Below, in pieces: positions 1-13,200 of a DNA stretch of 64,000 nt (the stretch's first letter is position 1; every line of letters starts with the position of its first letter). The stretch comes from Hevea brasiliensis. Taxonomy: Eukaryota; Streptophyta; Magnoliopsida; Malpighiales; Euphorbiaceae. The stretch lies in NCBI RefSeq assembly GCF_030052815.1, contig NC_079495.1, positions 37,613,703-37,677,702 on the forward strand, given 5' to 3'. Below the pieces are notes generated by a model that did not search any database, was not told the origin of the DNA, and worked only from the letters and a program-made list of their open reading frames with translations. The translations under genes were made by a program, and so were the position numbers.

Positions 1-621
1 TATAGACCAACAACTTTCATGAAGAAACCTATCCCAAATTATGACCAGAACCTATCCAACAAGGGAGTTGCAGTCATTGTTCACTGCACTGTAGATATGG
101 TCAGTCCAGAAAAATTCCAATCCGGCCTGTTGTGGTTTTTAGACCATAACTTGAGCTAAAAAACTCCAAATAGAGTGATTCAAAAAAGGAAATTAAACTA
201 GACAAAATAAGGAACAACTTTCATGTTGATCATTTTGCCAAATTCACACTGCAAAAATGACTAATAGAACAGTAAAAATAAGGTATAAAAACTGAAAATT
301 CTGCTCAATTAACTTTAAAATTATAAATGGTATTGGCAACCAATACCAACAAATTTTGAATGCAAAATGTGGTATGTTGGGAGTATTAAAACCAATGTAC
401 CTATTTTCTATGCAAAAGTCAACATTTTTGTTGACTAATGAAGGGAATAGTAACACCAAAACTTGAATTTCAAAAATTGTAAAATTCAAAAGTATCAAAT
501 GCCCTAGTATACCTAACAAGATTGGTTTGGATAGTTTAGCATGCCAATAGGGTTTTGATAGCAGTACTGCGTATGATGTATGGCTTCATTGCCATTCTGT
601 GATGTGATAGCCTATGGCTAT
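1..621 (+). repeat. LTR K, left part (Ty3/gypsy, window-truncated)
   Basis: This is the inner part of a long + strand LTR whose start lies before the window. It matches L near 9358-9980 almost word for word (for example the stretch with AACAACTTTCATGAAGAAA, then TGGCATGCCAATAGGG), and it resumes at 4210 after the solo LTR J. There is no coding potential; the small open frames on either strand are not shared between LTR copies. The assignment to the J/K/L LTR family is from direct comparison inside the window. The element that carried it is not visible. Confidence 0.8.
617..621. repeat. Target-site duplication of J, left copy (GCTAT)
   Basis: Five bases GCTAT sit directly before the TGTAACA start of LTR J and recur directly after its CACA end at 4210-4214. 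A 5-bp duplication is normal for Ty3/gypsy integrase. Confidence 0.85.
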
Positions 622-1164
622 TGTAACATCCTCCCCGTAGCAACTCCGTACATTCTACTGTTCCGGTGACCGGTGTCGGTCCAGACAGCTAGAACGTCCG
701 GAAAAATATTCAAATCAAAGTGAGGGACCATAATTAACTCAAATATTAATGAGAAAAATTTAGTAAAAATTTTAGAAATAAAATGCAACCAAGTCAAATG
801 AGCCGGTGCCCAAGCGATGGGTAACCCAGAGGTAAGTTGCGGTTCTCGCAACGAGGAGCCCTAGACCCAGGGCAAAAATTATAAAATAATTTTTGGGACT
901 CCAGAGAAGGGTCATTGAGGTTCCCATGGCATTAGAATGCCAAGAAAATATTTAGAAAAATTTTTCAATCGGTACAGACAATTTGGACCCGTTAAGCCAA
1001 ACGGAGGGCATTTTGGTCATTTCGCCTTCAGAGACGATTTTTGGCCGACTTGTCCAGTTGAGTAAATAATTATTATGATCTAAAATATGAATAAATATTG
1101 CTAAAAATTGAATTGAAAATGAGTAGTGATGAAAAGAAAAGAAAAATGAAATAAAAAGCAAATT

Positions 1165-1184
1165 ATGACATCATATGATGTCAT
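1165..1184. promoter_or_regulatory. Perfect 20-bp palindrome, paired TGACATCA/TGATGTCA boxes
   Basis: The stretch reads ATGACATCATATGATGTCAT, which equals its own reverse complement. Equivalent paired boxes occur at the matching place in LTRs L, F, A and B. TGATGTCA and TGACATCA are one transition away from the bZIP core TGACGTCA; a bZIP-site origin is inference. Confidence 0.6.
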
Positions 1185-3121
1185 CCAACACTCTCCAACC
1201 AATCACTATTTGACAAGAAAATTAAAAGAGATTAAAATGACATAAAAAATGAGGTAAAAGTAGAACAATTCCAGCAGCCCTTCTTCTTATTCACGCACCA
1301 AAGAGAGAAACAAGAGGAAAACCACCATTAAAGCTCCAAATGAGCTTGATTCCATAGCCAACTACACCAAAACCTCACCCTCTCTTCACAAAAAATTTTC
1401 CTTATCACTAGAGCTAAATTTGGGCAGCCATTAGAAGAGAAGAAAGTGAAAGAAAGTGAAGTCAAGCTTGGGAAAATTCTGCCCTACAAGAGGTTAGTGC
1501 CTATTATGCATATATCTTTCTCTTTCCATGATTAGAGACCTAAAATAAGCAAGAATTTGTGAATTAAATGAATGGAATTTATGTGTATGTATACAATGAA
1601 TTTTGGCAGCCCTAGGGAGGAACAAGATTAAGTGTTTTTGATGGACTTAGAGTGGACTAAAGATGATGTTTAAGGTATATATATATATGTATGATGAATT
1701 GGTGTGCTAACTAAGGTAATTGGTGTAATCTTTGAAAATGAGCTAGGGTTTGGGAGTGAAACTTGGATTTACCTTAGGAAATTGTTAGAGAACATTTTAA
1801 TGGTCAATTAGTGACCATTTTAGGTAAGTTGACCATAATTTGGACTGAAATGTAGCATGGCAAAGTGAATGAGTATGCTGCCTTGTGAGTGCAGCAGGGT
1901 GACTGAAATTTCAGTCCACTTGAACTGCCATATCTTGGGCTGTGTTGGTCCAATTGGTGTTTGGCCAATTGGACATGAAACTAGGCTTGTAATGGCACAT
2001 TTTTGCTGAAGAAACCATGCCCAAAAAACCAAAGCAAGAGGACCAAAAGTTGGCCCCATTCCGGATACCCTGCAACCAGCACCTGCAGAAATGACCAAAT
2101 GAACAGTCACTGTTCATTTGGCCATAACTCACTGTAGATATGGTCAATTGACCTGAAATTTTTACAGCAACAAGATAGGATATAGACAAAAAACTTTCAT
2201 GAAGAACATCACCCCAAATTATGCCATTAACACATTCAAATTATTGGGCAAAGTTGAGTTATCAAACCTGCAACTCTGCAGATTTTCATTTGAGCAGTAA
2301 TGTTTGGAGGACTATAACTCTCTCTAGAAAACTCGGATTTAGGCGATTCTTGAACCGATGGAAACCTAAGGCATGGTAGAACATTTCATATGAAGAAATT
2401 TAGACCAAATTAAGAACTTAACTTGATCAAATTACTGACCAAATTTGGACCAAAATCTGCCAAAACCCAAAATTTCAGCATGAACAGTACACGTGAACAG
2501 TAAACTTATTTTGGCCATAACTTGAGCTACAAAACTCCAAATGGAGTGATTCAAAAAAAGAAATTCAACTAGACAAAATAAGGAACAACTTTCATGTTTA
2601 CCATTTCCTCAAATTCCCACTGTAGAAATATCAAATGGAACAATAAAGATGAAGCACCAAATCTATAAATTTTGTTCAATTAGCATTAAGCTTAGAAATG
2701 GTATTGGCAACCAATACCAACAAGTTTTAAATACAAAATGTGGTTTGTTTGGGGTGTTAAAACCAATACACCTATTTTCTATCCAAAAGTCAACATTTTT
2801 GTTGACCAATGAGGTGAATAGTGACACCAAAACCAAAAATTGGCAATTTTGCCAAAATGACCTAAGCTTTGAGAAAGTGACCAAAACTAACAAGTTTTGA
2901 ATACAAAATGTGGTATGTTGGGAGTATTAAAACCAATGTACCTATTGTTTATGCAAAAGTCAACATTTTAGTTGACTAATGAAATGAATAGTGACATGAA
3001 AACTTGAAATTCAAAAATTGTGAAACTTAAAAATGCAAAATGCCCTAGTAGGCCTAATGTGATTGGTTTGGATAGTTTGGCATGCCAATAGGGTATTGTT
3101 TTAGCAGTACTGCAAAAGGAA

Positions 3122-3230
3122 AGGCTTTATGCCTGTATTCATGGCTTTATGCCCGTATCCATGGCTTTTATGCCCGTATTCATGGCTTTTATGCCGATTA
3201 TGTGATATCATGGCTTTTTAGCCATACTGA
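3122..3230 (+). repeat. Short tandem array in LTR J (unit about 23 bp)
   Basis: About four to five imperfect copies of a unit around ATGGCTTTTATGCCCGTAT follow each other. Shorter versions of the same wording (GGCTTTTAGCC, GGCTTATTAGCC) are found in K near 4250 and L near 9960-10040, so copy number differs between LTRs. No coding meaning is seen. Confidence 0.7.
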
Positions 3231-3602
3231 CTGCATACATGGTTGACGTTCTGCGTCCCATAGTATGACGGCCCGAGGCACCGCGGTGTCCAGTGCCAAC
3301 GACCCGTTATCCAGTCCAATCGTCCAGTATAGGTTACTTAGGCATGGAAAAGTATAACTGTGATTGAACTAATTATTAAAGAAAATACGAAAATTAAGTA
3401 TCAGGAATGATTACAAAAATACAAAGAAGCTCAAGATCATGAAGAAAATAATTAACGAAATGCATGAAGAACTTAATATCATAAAACATGATTAGCCCTC
3501 GACTAAACAATAAGTTGGTAATTATTCATTTCTTATGAACACAATAGCAAGGAAATTATTATTTTTATTTGCATATTATATTTTCTTGTATTATTGGCAC
3601 CA

Positions 3603-3639
3603 CTAAGCTTTATGCTTAGCGCGTCGCTTTTACAACGCG
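3603..3639 (+). other. Conserved LTR double stem-loop, J copy
   Basis: First stem CTAAGC / GCTTAG with loop TTTAT (3603-3619); second stem CGCGT / ACGCG with a 10-nt loop (3620-3639). It lies about 0.57-0.6 kb before the LTR 3' end. K has the same pair from 4653 on, where the second stem reads CGCGT / ATGCG and pairing is kept through a G-T wobble. Compare the copies in F, A, C and N, whose stems have other sequences. Confidence 0.6.
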
Positions 3640-4209
3640 TAGGTACTGAAGATTTGCACAGAGGGCCCAGACAGTTCTGCATAGTGTCCGTGTCACCTCA
3701 CAGGCTACAGTGCATTGGTAGGACACTAGGTTTCATTTTGGTATTTTGTAACTAATGTTTATTGTCTCATATGTAATTGAACGTATGTAACATATTTTGA
3801 TGTTCATGTAAATAATGAAAATTGTATTTGTGAATGGAAGAGTGAATGTCTATTTATGACTTGTACATGATTAACAAACGAGATGAATGATTGAGAAATG
3901 AATGTGAACTGAAAAATATTGAGATTTTGATAAATGGAGTTGAGATGAATGAATAAGAATATAGGAAGTGTTTTTCACAGGTTCCGAAGAATTTTTTTCT
4001 CCATTTTTAGCCGGTACTCCGCTGGATTTTCTTTAAAATTTTCGGAACCTTAAATAAATTATAATTTCGATAAATGGCTTAAATAAATTATATTTCACAA
4101 GTTATATTCAAAAGGAAGAATAAAAATGAATTAAGATAAAATAGAGTGCTCGGCACACTGAGTGGCATAACTTGCTCGGCTACACTGTAGTCGGGTAAGG
4201 GGTGTCACA

Positions 4210-5286
4210 GCTATACTGATTATGATGTTTTACTTGACTTTATGCCTTATTACTCTTATGGCTTATTAGCCATTCTGTTTGCACACCTGGAGACACATTG
4301 TGACCGATGGTGTGACGGCCCGAGGTACCTAGTACCCAGTGCTAGTTTACCCGTTTATCCAGTCCGGTCAATTTGTATAGGTTACTTGGGCATGGAAAAG
4401 TACAACTGTAATTGAACTGATTATTAAAGAAAATACGAAAATTAAATATCAGGAATGATTACAATAAAATACAAAGAAGCTCAAAATCATGAAGAAAATA
4501 ATTAACAAAATGCATGAAGAAGTTAATATCATAAAACATAATTAGCCCTCGACTAAACAATAAGTTAGTAATTATTCATTTCTTATGAACACAATAGCTA
4601 GGAAATTATTATTTTTATTTGCATATTATATTTTCTTGTATTATTGGCACCACTAAGCTTTATGCTTAGCGCGTCGCTTTTGCAATGCGTAGGTACTGAA
4701 GATTTAGACAGAGGGCCCAGTAGACCACAGATTGGGTAAGGCCGTTCACAGTTCTGCATAGTGTCCGTGTCACCTCACAGACTACAGTGCATTGGTAGGA
4801 CACTGGATCCCATTTTGTATTTTATGATTTTTGTAAATTTTGTAATTAAACTCTTATTTTATTATGTGTATTTGAAACAAATGTAATATAATTTTGTATT
4901 AATGTAAGTACTTGTAATTTGTGATTATAAATAATATATGAGAATTTATTTATGATTTGAGTCTAATGATGATGTGAAATGAATGAATGACAAATAGAGG
5001 AATTGTTAAGAAATTGTTGTAAATTGATGTGATACAAATGGAGCTTGTGAATGATTGGAAATTATTGGAAGTGTTTTTAAACAGGTTTAGAAGAACTGTT
5101 TTTCCAATTTACAGCCTGCACTCTGCCAGATTTTCTATAAAAATTGCGTAAAAATTTAGATTTATCAAAAATTATAAACAAATGATTTAAAAGGGATAAA
5201 TTGTAATAGAACTATGAATTGGTGCTCCGGCACACTGAGTGGCATAACTTGCTCGGCTACACTGTAGTCGGGTAAGGGGTGTCACA
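4210..5286 (+). repeat. LTR K, right part, ends GGTGTCACA
   Basis: This continues LTR K after the J insertion; the first five bases are the right copy of the GCTAT duplication (4210-4214). The text parallels J at 3230-4209, including TGTGACGGCCCGAGG and the end TCGGGTAAGGGGTGTCACA. No primer site follows, so K is either a solo LTR or a 3' LTR. The next bases, GCAAT, are probably K's own target duplication, because they interrupt LTR M; its partner would lie before the window. Confidence 0.8.
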
Positions 5287-6450
5287 GCAATAAATGCCAC
5301 ATTCTGTGCCAGAGCACCTAATTATATCTTGCTTTATTCATTATAAATTTTAAGTCCATTTTTACATTTAAATTAATTATTTTTAAGCAGAGAAACTGTC
5401 AGAGTTTCTCCTATTTTATTGACATTTAACTTGTTAAGAATAATCACCTGCTTAAATTTCAATATAATAGGCAATATAAAATTTGATTCTCAATCATAAC
5501 TTCCAATCATCTTTTCATAATGATCCATATCATCGTTTCATACTATTTTGGATCATTAAACATCAATTTAATTCACTTACAAAGGTACATAGTTGTTTAC
5601 AATCCAAAAATTGATTTACAACTATGTATTTAATTATTTAGAACCCAAAAATTAAATTACAAACTTAGTATCAAATTAATAAAATGTGATCAAGCATGTG
5701 AAGGCCCTCGTAGTATACCAATATGATAGAGCAGAGGTGACAATGACCCTACTGCAGATCTGCACATAACAGTCCCTGTCAATCTCTACTGGGCCTTATC
5801 GTATGGACCTACATGATGAAAAACCATTGCGCTAATCATTTCTGCTTAGTGGTGCAATAGTAGAAAGAAAATATACCATACAAATAAAAGTAAATATTCC
5901 ATGATTTTAGTAACATTAGTGTAATGCATTTCTAATTTATTTTGGGTCATTTCACATTTTTGTTGATCTTTAAAAAAAACAATAGTTTCATTATGGATCT
6001 TTTCCATTCATTTATTTGCTATCCAACCCTCTTAACTCTTATTAATGCCCAAGTAACATATAACAGAACTGATTGGACTAGATACGCGAGTTTTACTAGC
6101 ATTGGGTACTCGGTACCTTGGGTCGTCATACCATCAATCACATAGTGTTTACCCGGTATGCAATATAATGGCATATGAGCCAAAATAATCACGGGTGTAG
6201 AAAGATCATAACTAGCACTAGACACTCGGTGCCTCGGGCTGTCATACCATTGGACATATAAATGTCTGTCAGGTATGCAATAAATCGGGCTTAAAAGCCA
6301 TAGGCAGTACTGTTAAACTTGTCCCTTCTTGGCATGCAAATCTATCCAACCCATAAGCAAATGTCTAGGCATACATGGGCAATTTAACATATTTAATCAA
6401 TCAATGTTATTATTATCTCATCACATGTATTATTCCAATCATAGTGGGAA
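5287..6450 (-). repeat. LTR M fragment in inverted orientation
   Basis: Read on the - strand, this matches the end of LTRs J and K: the GCCAGAGCACC near 5310 mirrors GGTGCTCCGG at 5223, and the blocks near 6100-6290 mirror the GACGGCCCGAGGTACC region of K, there present twice. It begins about 30 bases inside the LTR end, which is explained if K inserted here in the opposite direction. It is more diverged than J, K and L. The small open frames at 5942-6225 are not conserved. Confidence 0.7.
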
Positions 6451-7940
6451 TGTCACACCCTACCCTTCCGTAAGATGTAACATGATCCCATAATACATCT
6501 AATGAATTACCATACTTCACCTACCGGTAACCCATTAAATATACTACAAGGGATTTTAAAAAAATTTTCGTTCACTTTTAAATTGGTGGGTAAAAATATA
6601 TATATATTTTTCAAATATTAAAAACCTTTATTTAAAGTCCAAGCATAAATCAAATTTTTAGATATTTAAATTCTCTGCAATTTTTACAAAAATTTCGGCA
6701 GAGTGCCGTCTATATTTGAGAAAAACACTTCTTCAAAACCTGTGAAAAACACTTCCAAATAATTAATTTCAAACCCATTTGCAACCACCAAGCTTCAAAT
6801 CAACAGCAATAGCAATACTTCAATTCAAAATCCAAATTTCAAATCAAGAATTGATATCTCAAAACATTTCATAAACTCATGCACATTACATTTTAAATAT
6901 TTAATTTTCATTCATAAGTTAATTTACAGACGCAAAATCTCAAAATAATATTATTATACATTGACTATACGACTGCTCAATCTTCCTTAATACATATTAT
7001 ACTAAACTATTTATATCAAAATAATTATAAAGGTATTAACAAATACCCGTACAAAAATTCTTCAACTGTGCTCCTCTCTGACTGTAGCAGCTCACTCTAC
7101 TACTATGTCCTTTTCTCTATCTGTGACAGTAAAGAAAGCTATCGCTGAGTATAAAAATACTCAGTGGTGCACAATAAAATACAAAATGCGTAATATAAAA
7201 TATTTATGAACAATTCATAATTCAAAAATCTCACAATCACATTTTAAAATTTTTCAAATCACATTTATAGCAAATCAAAATTTTCAAAGCTTAATATAAC
7301 ACAAATTTGATTAAATAATTTAATAATCATAGTGTTGCCAATCAGTAATACAACTTAGGCTATGACACAAAATTTCCAAACATGCCGTGTTGTACACCAC
7401 GACAAGGCAAACTCACCCCACTAATCAGAATCAATGAGGGAGGTGGCTAGCTAGCTAATGAGCAGGAACATATTATAATTGTCATGCCAAGTGTGAATTA
7501 AAAACAATTTAAATCAAGTTATTCAAACATTTCATACAATTCACAAATCATATTTCATTCCAAACTTTTCATTTACAAAGTAGGCAACACACTATTTTTC
7601 AAATAATATTTTCAAAGCCATAATAATCAAAATTATTCACAACATTTATTTCAAGAATTGTCAAGTAGAAACAAATAATTTTTAAGTTTATTGTGCACAA
7701 ACCTGACATGAGTCGCCTTTAGGCCTTGACTCAGTCTCTTAGACCTTCCGGGTCTTTTTTAGCTGAAACTCGAAATTTATAGTGTCTCAGTAACTTATCT
7801 CAAGTAATTCCAATAATTAATTCATATAGCTTAAACTTCATCCTTGAACATTTTCATATTGAGGTTACTATTTATGGTACTATTCAAGTCAAAGTATTGA
7901 CTTTCTTATGGTTAAAAGGTATGGGAACTCCAATTATACC
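6451..7940 (-). repeat. LTR N, 3' portion, inverted (Tekay-type family)
   Basis: It begins TGTCACACCCTACCC, the same end as LTRs A, C and E read on the - strand, and follows A's LTR through the stem-loop zone (7120-7165), the CTCACCCC-type repeats and the TTGTGCACAAACCT palindrome near 7690. It stops at 7940, where LTR L starts with TGTAACACC, so N was cut by that insertion after about 1.5 kb. The remaining N sequence is not found on the other side of L/F within the window. Confidence 0.75.
7145..7164 (-). other. LTR stem-loop, N copy
   Basis: CTGAGTA / TACTCAG form a 7-bp stem with loop TAAAAA. The neighbouring GCTATCGC half-stem is present but its partner (GTGACAGT) has mismatches, so only the first hairpin is strong here. 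It lies about 0.7 kb from the LTR 3' end, as in A. Confidence 0.55.
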
Positions 7941-10269
7941 TGTAACACCATCCCTGTAGCAACTCTGTACATTCTACTGTTTCGGTGACCAGTGTCGGTC
8001 CGGACAGCTAGAACGTCCAGAAAAATATTTAAACTAAAGTGAGGAACCATAATTAACTCAAATATTAATAAGAAAAATTTAGAAAAAATTTTAGAAATAA
8101 AATACAACCAAGTTAAATGAGCCGGTACCCTAGCGATGGGTAAACTAGTGGGAAGTTGCGGTTCTCGCAACTAGGAGCCCTAAACCTAGGGGAAAATTCA
8201 TAAAATAATTTTTGAGACTCCAGAGAAGGGTCATTGAGGTTTCTATGGCATTAGAATGCCAAGAAAAGGTTTAGAAAATTTTTTAAATCGGTACAAACAA
8301 TTTTAGTCTGTTAAGCCAAACGGAGGGCATTTTGGTCATTTCGTCTTCAGAGATGATTTTTGGCCGACTTGTCCAGTTAAGTAAATAATTATTATAACAT
8401 AAAATGTGAATAAATATTGCTACAAATTAAATTGAAATTTAGTAGATAAGAAAAGGACAGAAAATTAAAGAATTGGAATTATGACATCATTATGATGTCA
8501 TTAAAAATCCTCCCACCCAATCAAACTTTGACACATGGCATTAACTTATTTAAAATGACTTAATGGGCAGAAAAAAAGAAAGAAAAATCAGTTGCTTCTT
8601 CATCCTTTGGGGCAGCCAAAAACGTGGAGAGAGAGAGAGAGGAAGGAAAACTCCATTAAAGTTCACCCAAGCTCCCAACCTCACCAAATCTCACTCCAAA
8701 ACCCTAGCCTTCTTCACAAAAAAAAAAAAAAAAAATAACCTAGCACCTTAAGGAAGCTTTGGGTAGCAAAAAGAAAGAAATATCAAGAAGTTTTCTAAGT
8801 TAGGGAAACTCTCTAACAAAGGTTAGTGTCAATTAATTCTTTAAACTTGTATATGCATCCTTAGGAGTATGAATTGATCCATTGATTGTATGTGTTTGAA
8901 AAATTGAAATGGTAGAGCTAGGGTTTGGACCCAAAATTGAGATGTTGATCATGTAATGGTGAAGGTAAGTTTTAATGGTCAATTAGTGACCATTTGGTTA
9001 TGTGTGACTGAGAAATGAAGTGGTTTATGTAGTGGGAAATGAAGTTGGTGTGGCTGCCCTTGGTGACCTGCAGGGCTGGGCATGAGTCCAGTAGGTTTGG
9101 GCAGCAATAACTTGAATTGTAGAGGTTCAATTGGTGCAAGGCAAATTGGACATGAAACTAGACACATAATGGCACAACTTTGGTGAATAAACCATGCCTA
9201 TAAAACCAAACCAAGTTGACCAAAAGCTTGCCCTAATCTGGGTGACCTGCATTCTGCCTGGGCAAAATGACCAAATGAATAGTGTTTGGTCATTTGGCCA
9301 TAAATCAGTGTAGAAAGGTCTAATTGACCTGAACTTTTTCCAGCAACAAGTTGAGATATATACCAACAACTTTCATGAAGAAATCTAACCCAAATTATGA
9401 CCAGAACATATTCAAAAGGTGAGTTGAAATCACTATTCATTACACTGTAGATATGGTCAGTCCAGAAATTCTGGATAGAATTTCATTCCGTCCAGTTGTG
9501 GTTTTTGTACCATAACTTGAGATACAAAACTTCAAATGGAGTGATTCAAAAAAGGAAATGCAACTAGACAAAATAAGAAACAACTTTCATGTTGATCAGT
9601 TTACCAAAATCCCACTGAAAAGTTGACTAATGGAACAGTAAAAACAAGGCATAAAAAGTGAAAATTCTGCCCAACTAACATTAAGCTTAGAAATGGTATT
9701 GGCAACCAATACCAACAAATTTTGAATGCAAAATGTGGTATGTTGATGATATTAAGACCAACCAATGTACCTATTGCCTATGCAAAAGTCAACATTTTTG
9801 TTGACCAATGAATGGAATAGTAACACTAAAACTTAAATTCCAAAAATTGTGAAACTTAAAAGTGTGAAATGCCCTAGTATACCTAACAAGATTGCTTTGG
9901 ATAGCTTGGCATGCCAATAGGGTTCAGTTAGCAGTACTACACATGGCATTATGCCATTCTGTGATTTCATGGCTTTTAGCCATTCTGACAATGTGTTGAT
10001 ATTTGGCCTTGTGCCTATTGTTATTACAGCTTATTAGCTGTTCTGTTGCACACCGGGAGATGCATATGTGATCGATGGTGTGACGGCCCGAGGTACTAGA
10101 TACCCAGTGCTAGTTTATCCGTTTATCCAGTCCAGTCATCTAGTATAGGTTACTTGGGCACCCAAAATTGAAAGTGAATAAATTTAATGAAATAATGAAT
10201 AGAAAAAGTACATAATAAATAAGATTACCAATAATGAAAAAAAATTTGTCTGCATAAGACATTAAAACA
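7941..10269 (+). repeat. LTR L, 5' portion, fused to F's LTR
   Basis: It begins TGTAACACCATCCC after CAATTATACC and matches solo LTR J from its first base to about J position 3340. It holds the promoter palindrome (8482-8502), a purine-rich GAGAGA stretch near 8630 and an A-run near 8720. After the ACTTGGGCA at about 10155 it departs from J and K, and at about 10270 it runs into F-type LTR sequence. The 3' quarter of a normal L-type LTR is missing. Confidence 0.75.
8482..8502. promoter_or_regulatory. Promoter palindrome, L copy
   Basis: ATGACATCAT and ATGATGTCAT flank a single central T, so this is the same paired-box palindrome as at 1165 with one extra base. Position relative to the LTR start (about 540 bp) is the same as in J. 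Confidence 0.55.
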
Positions 10270-13200
10270 TGCACAAAATCTAATCCTAAACCCTAGTAAG
10301 CTTCTAAATTAACCTAGACAAGAAGAGCGAAAGACCAAATAAAGGGAGAAATTGAAGGGAAGAGTTGAAAATTCTAGCAGAGATAAGAACTTGTACTTGG
10401 AAATTTAAGTTTATTTGTTGTGTTTATGACTCAATTAACTTAGATCTTAACTTAAAATCAAAAGAAAATAATTATTGGAGGACCAAAAGAGAATTTTGGC
10501 CAGCCTTAGTTAGGGTTTGAAATGAATGAGTTTCATGTGTTTGATTGGTTGTTTAAGTGGAATGAAATATGTAAACATTGAATGTGCACTTTGAATGCAT
10601 TAGATTTGAACTCTATGCAATTAGGGTTTTGAGCATGTGAAAAAAATTGGCGAAAAAGTTAAGAATTGGTCAATTGATGTAAATGACCTTATTTGAGTTG
10701 AGAAATGGTCAATTGTGACCATTTGTGGTGTGTGTGAATTGTTAGAACTGAGTTTCAATTCAGATTGGTTAAAGTCAATATGCAGACAGCTTGACCTAAG
10801 TCCCATTCAGGGACCAAAACTAAAAATTTACCAACCCAATTGGTGTGAGCCCAATTGGGAATGAAACAATACACAAAATGGATCATTTTTTATTTAGGAA
10901 TCATGCCTAGAAAATGACCATAACTTAGTGAACAATTAGGCCAAATCCGAATTAGGGCACACTACCCTGTACAAAAATGACCAAATGAACAGTAGTTACT
11001 TAAATGACCATAACCTGGTCTAGGAAGTCCAAATGACCTAAATTTCATAGCGATGGAAAGTTGAGACATAGCCCTACAACTTTCCTGAAGAAAAAAAAAA
11101 CCTAAATTTTGACCATAACCTATCTGAAAAATCACCTGCAGTCAACACAGCAAAAACTGCCAATATCCAGAAAATGCCCAGAATTCTGGGTAACACCAAA
11201 TCTAGCTAGCCTTCAGAAAATAGGCATAACTTGGGCTACAAAACTCCAAATAGAGTGATTCAAAAAGGGAATTAAAGCTAAGACAATAAGGAACAACTTT
11301 GATGAAGAAAACTTAGCCAAATTTAAACAGCAACTTGACCAATAAAATAGTAGAAAATAGGAGACCAAAACTGAAAAATTGTAATTTCTCTTAGGAGACT
11401 TAGAAATTGAATTGGCAATCAATGCCAATAAAATTGACACTCAAAATGTGGTATATGGGTGCAATTAGAACTAATAAAACTGTTAAGTATAGAAAAGTCA
11501 ATATTTTGACTTAAATAGTGTCATGAATAGTGCCACCATACACAAAAATATGAAAGACCCAAAATTTATAAATCGTAATAGGTAGGATAAGTCAAAATAT
11601 TGGAATTTAAGTATTAGAAATGGATACTGAAGCACTTTAAATTTCTGTGTTTCAGTTGGAAAGGGATCTTCAAAGGAGAAACGAAAGTTTGAGTAAATTG
11701 AGTTGATAAAATAGGTTTGTGCACAACTAGTTTTTGATTGAATTTTTTTTGAATATTTTACGTAATTAAAAGATTTTATTTTTCTTTATTCACTATGTTT
11801 ATCAATTATGAGATTTATTTCAATGATTATTGAAATTAGTATAGCAAGCACAAGTTTAGTTTTGTTAAAAATTATTTCAACAATTATTGAATATTATTTT
11901 GGATTGGATAAATTATATTTTGAATTGTGATGGGCAATTTGCATGAATAAAATACAAAATTTTATTTTGAATTGTGATGATCATAAAAAAATGATGGAAT
12001 ATTGGAATTGATCTTGAATTAATATTGTGTTGTGATTTATGCTCACAAAAAGGATAAAGAAATGCATGATATGGTTTTATATCTCATTATAGATGCTTAA
12101 CTAGGTTATTACCCATCTCTCTCATTTGTTGAGGAAATAATGGAGTTAGCTTTGTTTTGTTTCGAATACCATGGTATGTGCACAGGCTTAGATTCTCCTT
12201 TTATTAGAGGTTAGATCTAAGTTTTTGTTATTCACCCGTCGAAAGTTTCATTATTATGTTGTGTACTGTGCACGATGATTTGACCTCCCTGACCATAGGG
12301 AGTTAAAATCCTGATTCGACCTTCTCGACCATAGGGAGTTAGAATCACCCCGAAGATGGCCCTTTCGGATTAGTCTTGCATAGTTAGTGAGATAAAGAAT
12401 GGGTTTTGATTGATAAGAAATTGTGATTTTAAATGAGATTGTGCACAAATGATTTTGTTAAAATAATTGTTTATTTCCATAATTGCAGGAATTGTTTTTA
12501 TTGTTCAGTTGTGATTTGACAAATTGAAATTTTGATCAAGGTTATTTTAACAAGTGACTATTATTATTGGCAATGAAAATTTTGACATTTGGAAATTGGT
12601 TAAGTTTTGAGATTTCAAAATTTTTGGTATAATTATTGTCAATGTATATTGTATTTCATTTTAAATTATAGTTGTGCACCACTGAGTTCACCACTCAGCG
12701 ATAGCTTCGTATGCTGTCGCAGGTGAGAGTAGAGATAGAGCAGTTGAGTGAGATTCCTGCAGCTGCACCTTGAAGACTACTTGTAACTAGCCTCGGGTAT
12801 ATTATAGGTATACTGTTGTATATTAGATTTTGATTATGCATGTAAATATATGTGTGTAAATTATTTGTGCAGTTGTACAAAAACTTTTGTAATATTATTT
12901 TGGTATGTAATGAAATGCAAATTATTGTAATGTTCAAACTTATTTTTGAGTTTTGTAATGAATGTAAATTAATTTTTCTTTAGTAGAATATGAATGAAGT
13001 CATTTAATATTACTTTTGAAGACAATTGAATTGAGAATTGTTTTGAATTATAGAGTTGGGAGAAATGATGTTGATTTGTGTTGTGGAAGCAGTTGATTTT
13101 GATGAAATGAATTATTAGAAGTGTTTTTATAGGTGTTTGAAGAACTGTTATTCCCAAATATAGAAGGCACTCTGCTGAAAATTTTTCAAAATTTGCATAA

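Larger units (their letters stand above)
622..4209 (+). mobile_element. Solo LTR J (3588 bp, Ty3/gypsy)
   Basis: A complete LTR that begins TGTAACATCC and ends GGTGTCACA, flanked by the GCTAT duplication and lying inside LTR K. No primer site, polypurine tract or internal region adjoins it, so it is a solo LTR left by recombination between the two LTRs of a former element. It contains a 20-bp perfect palindrome at 1165-1184 in the likely U3 promoter zone, followed by a CCAAT-type stretch near 1200, a short tandem array at 3122-3230 and a double stem-loop at 3603-3639. Its first 2.7 kb match L (7941-10150). Confidence 0.9.

Noticed and set aside
2649..2900. Overlapping open frames on both strands in LTR J
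   Set aside because: Not kept in K or L; no motif.
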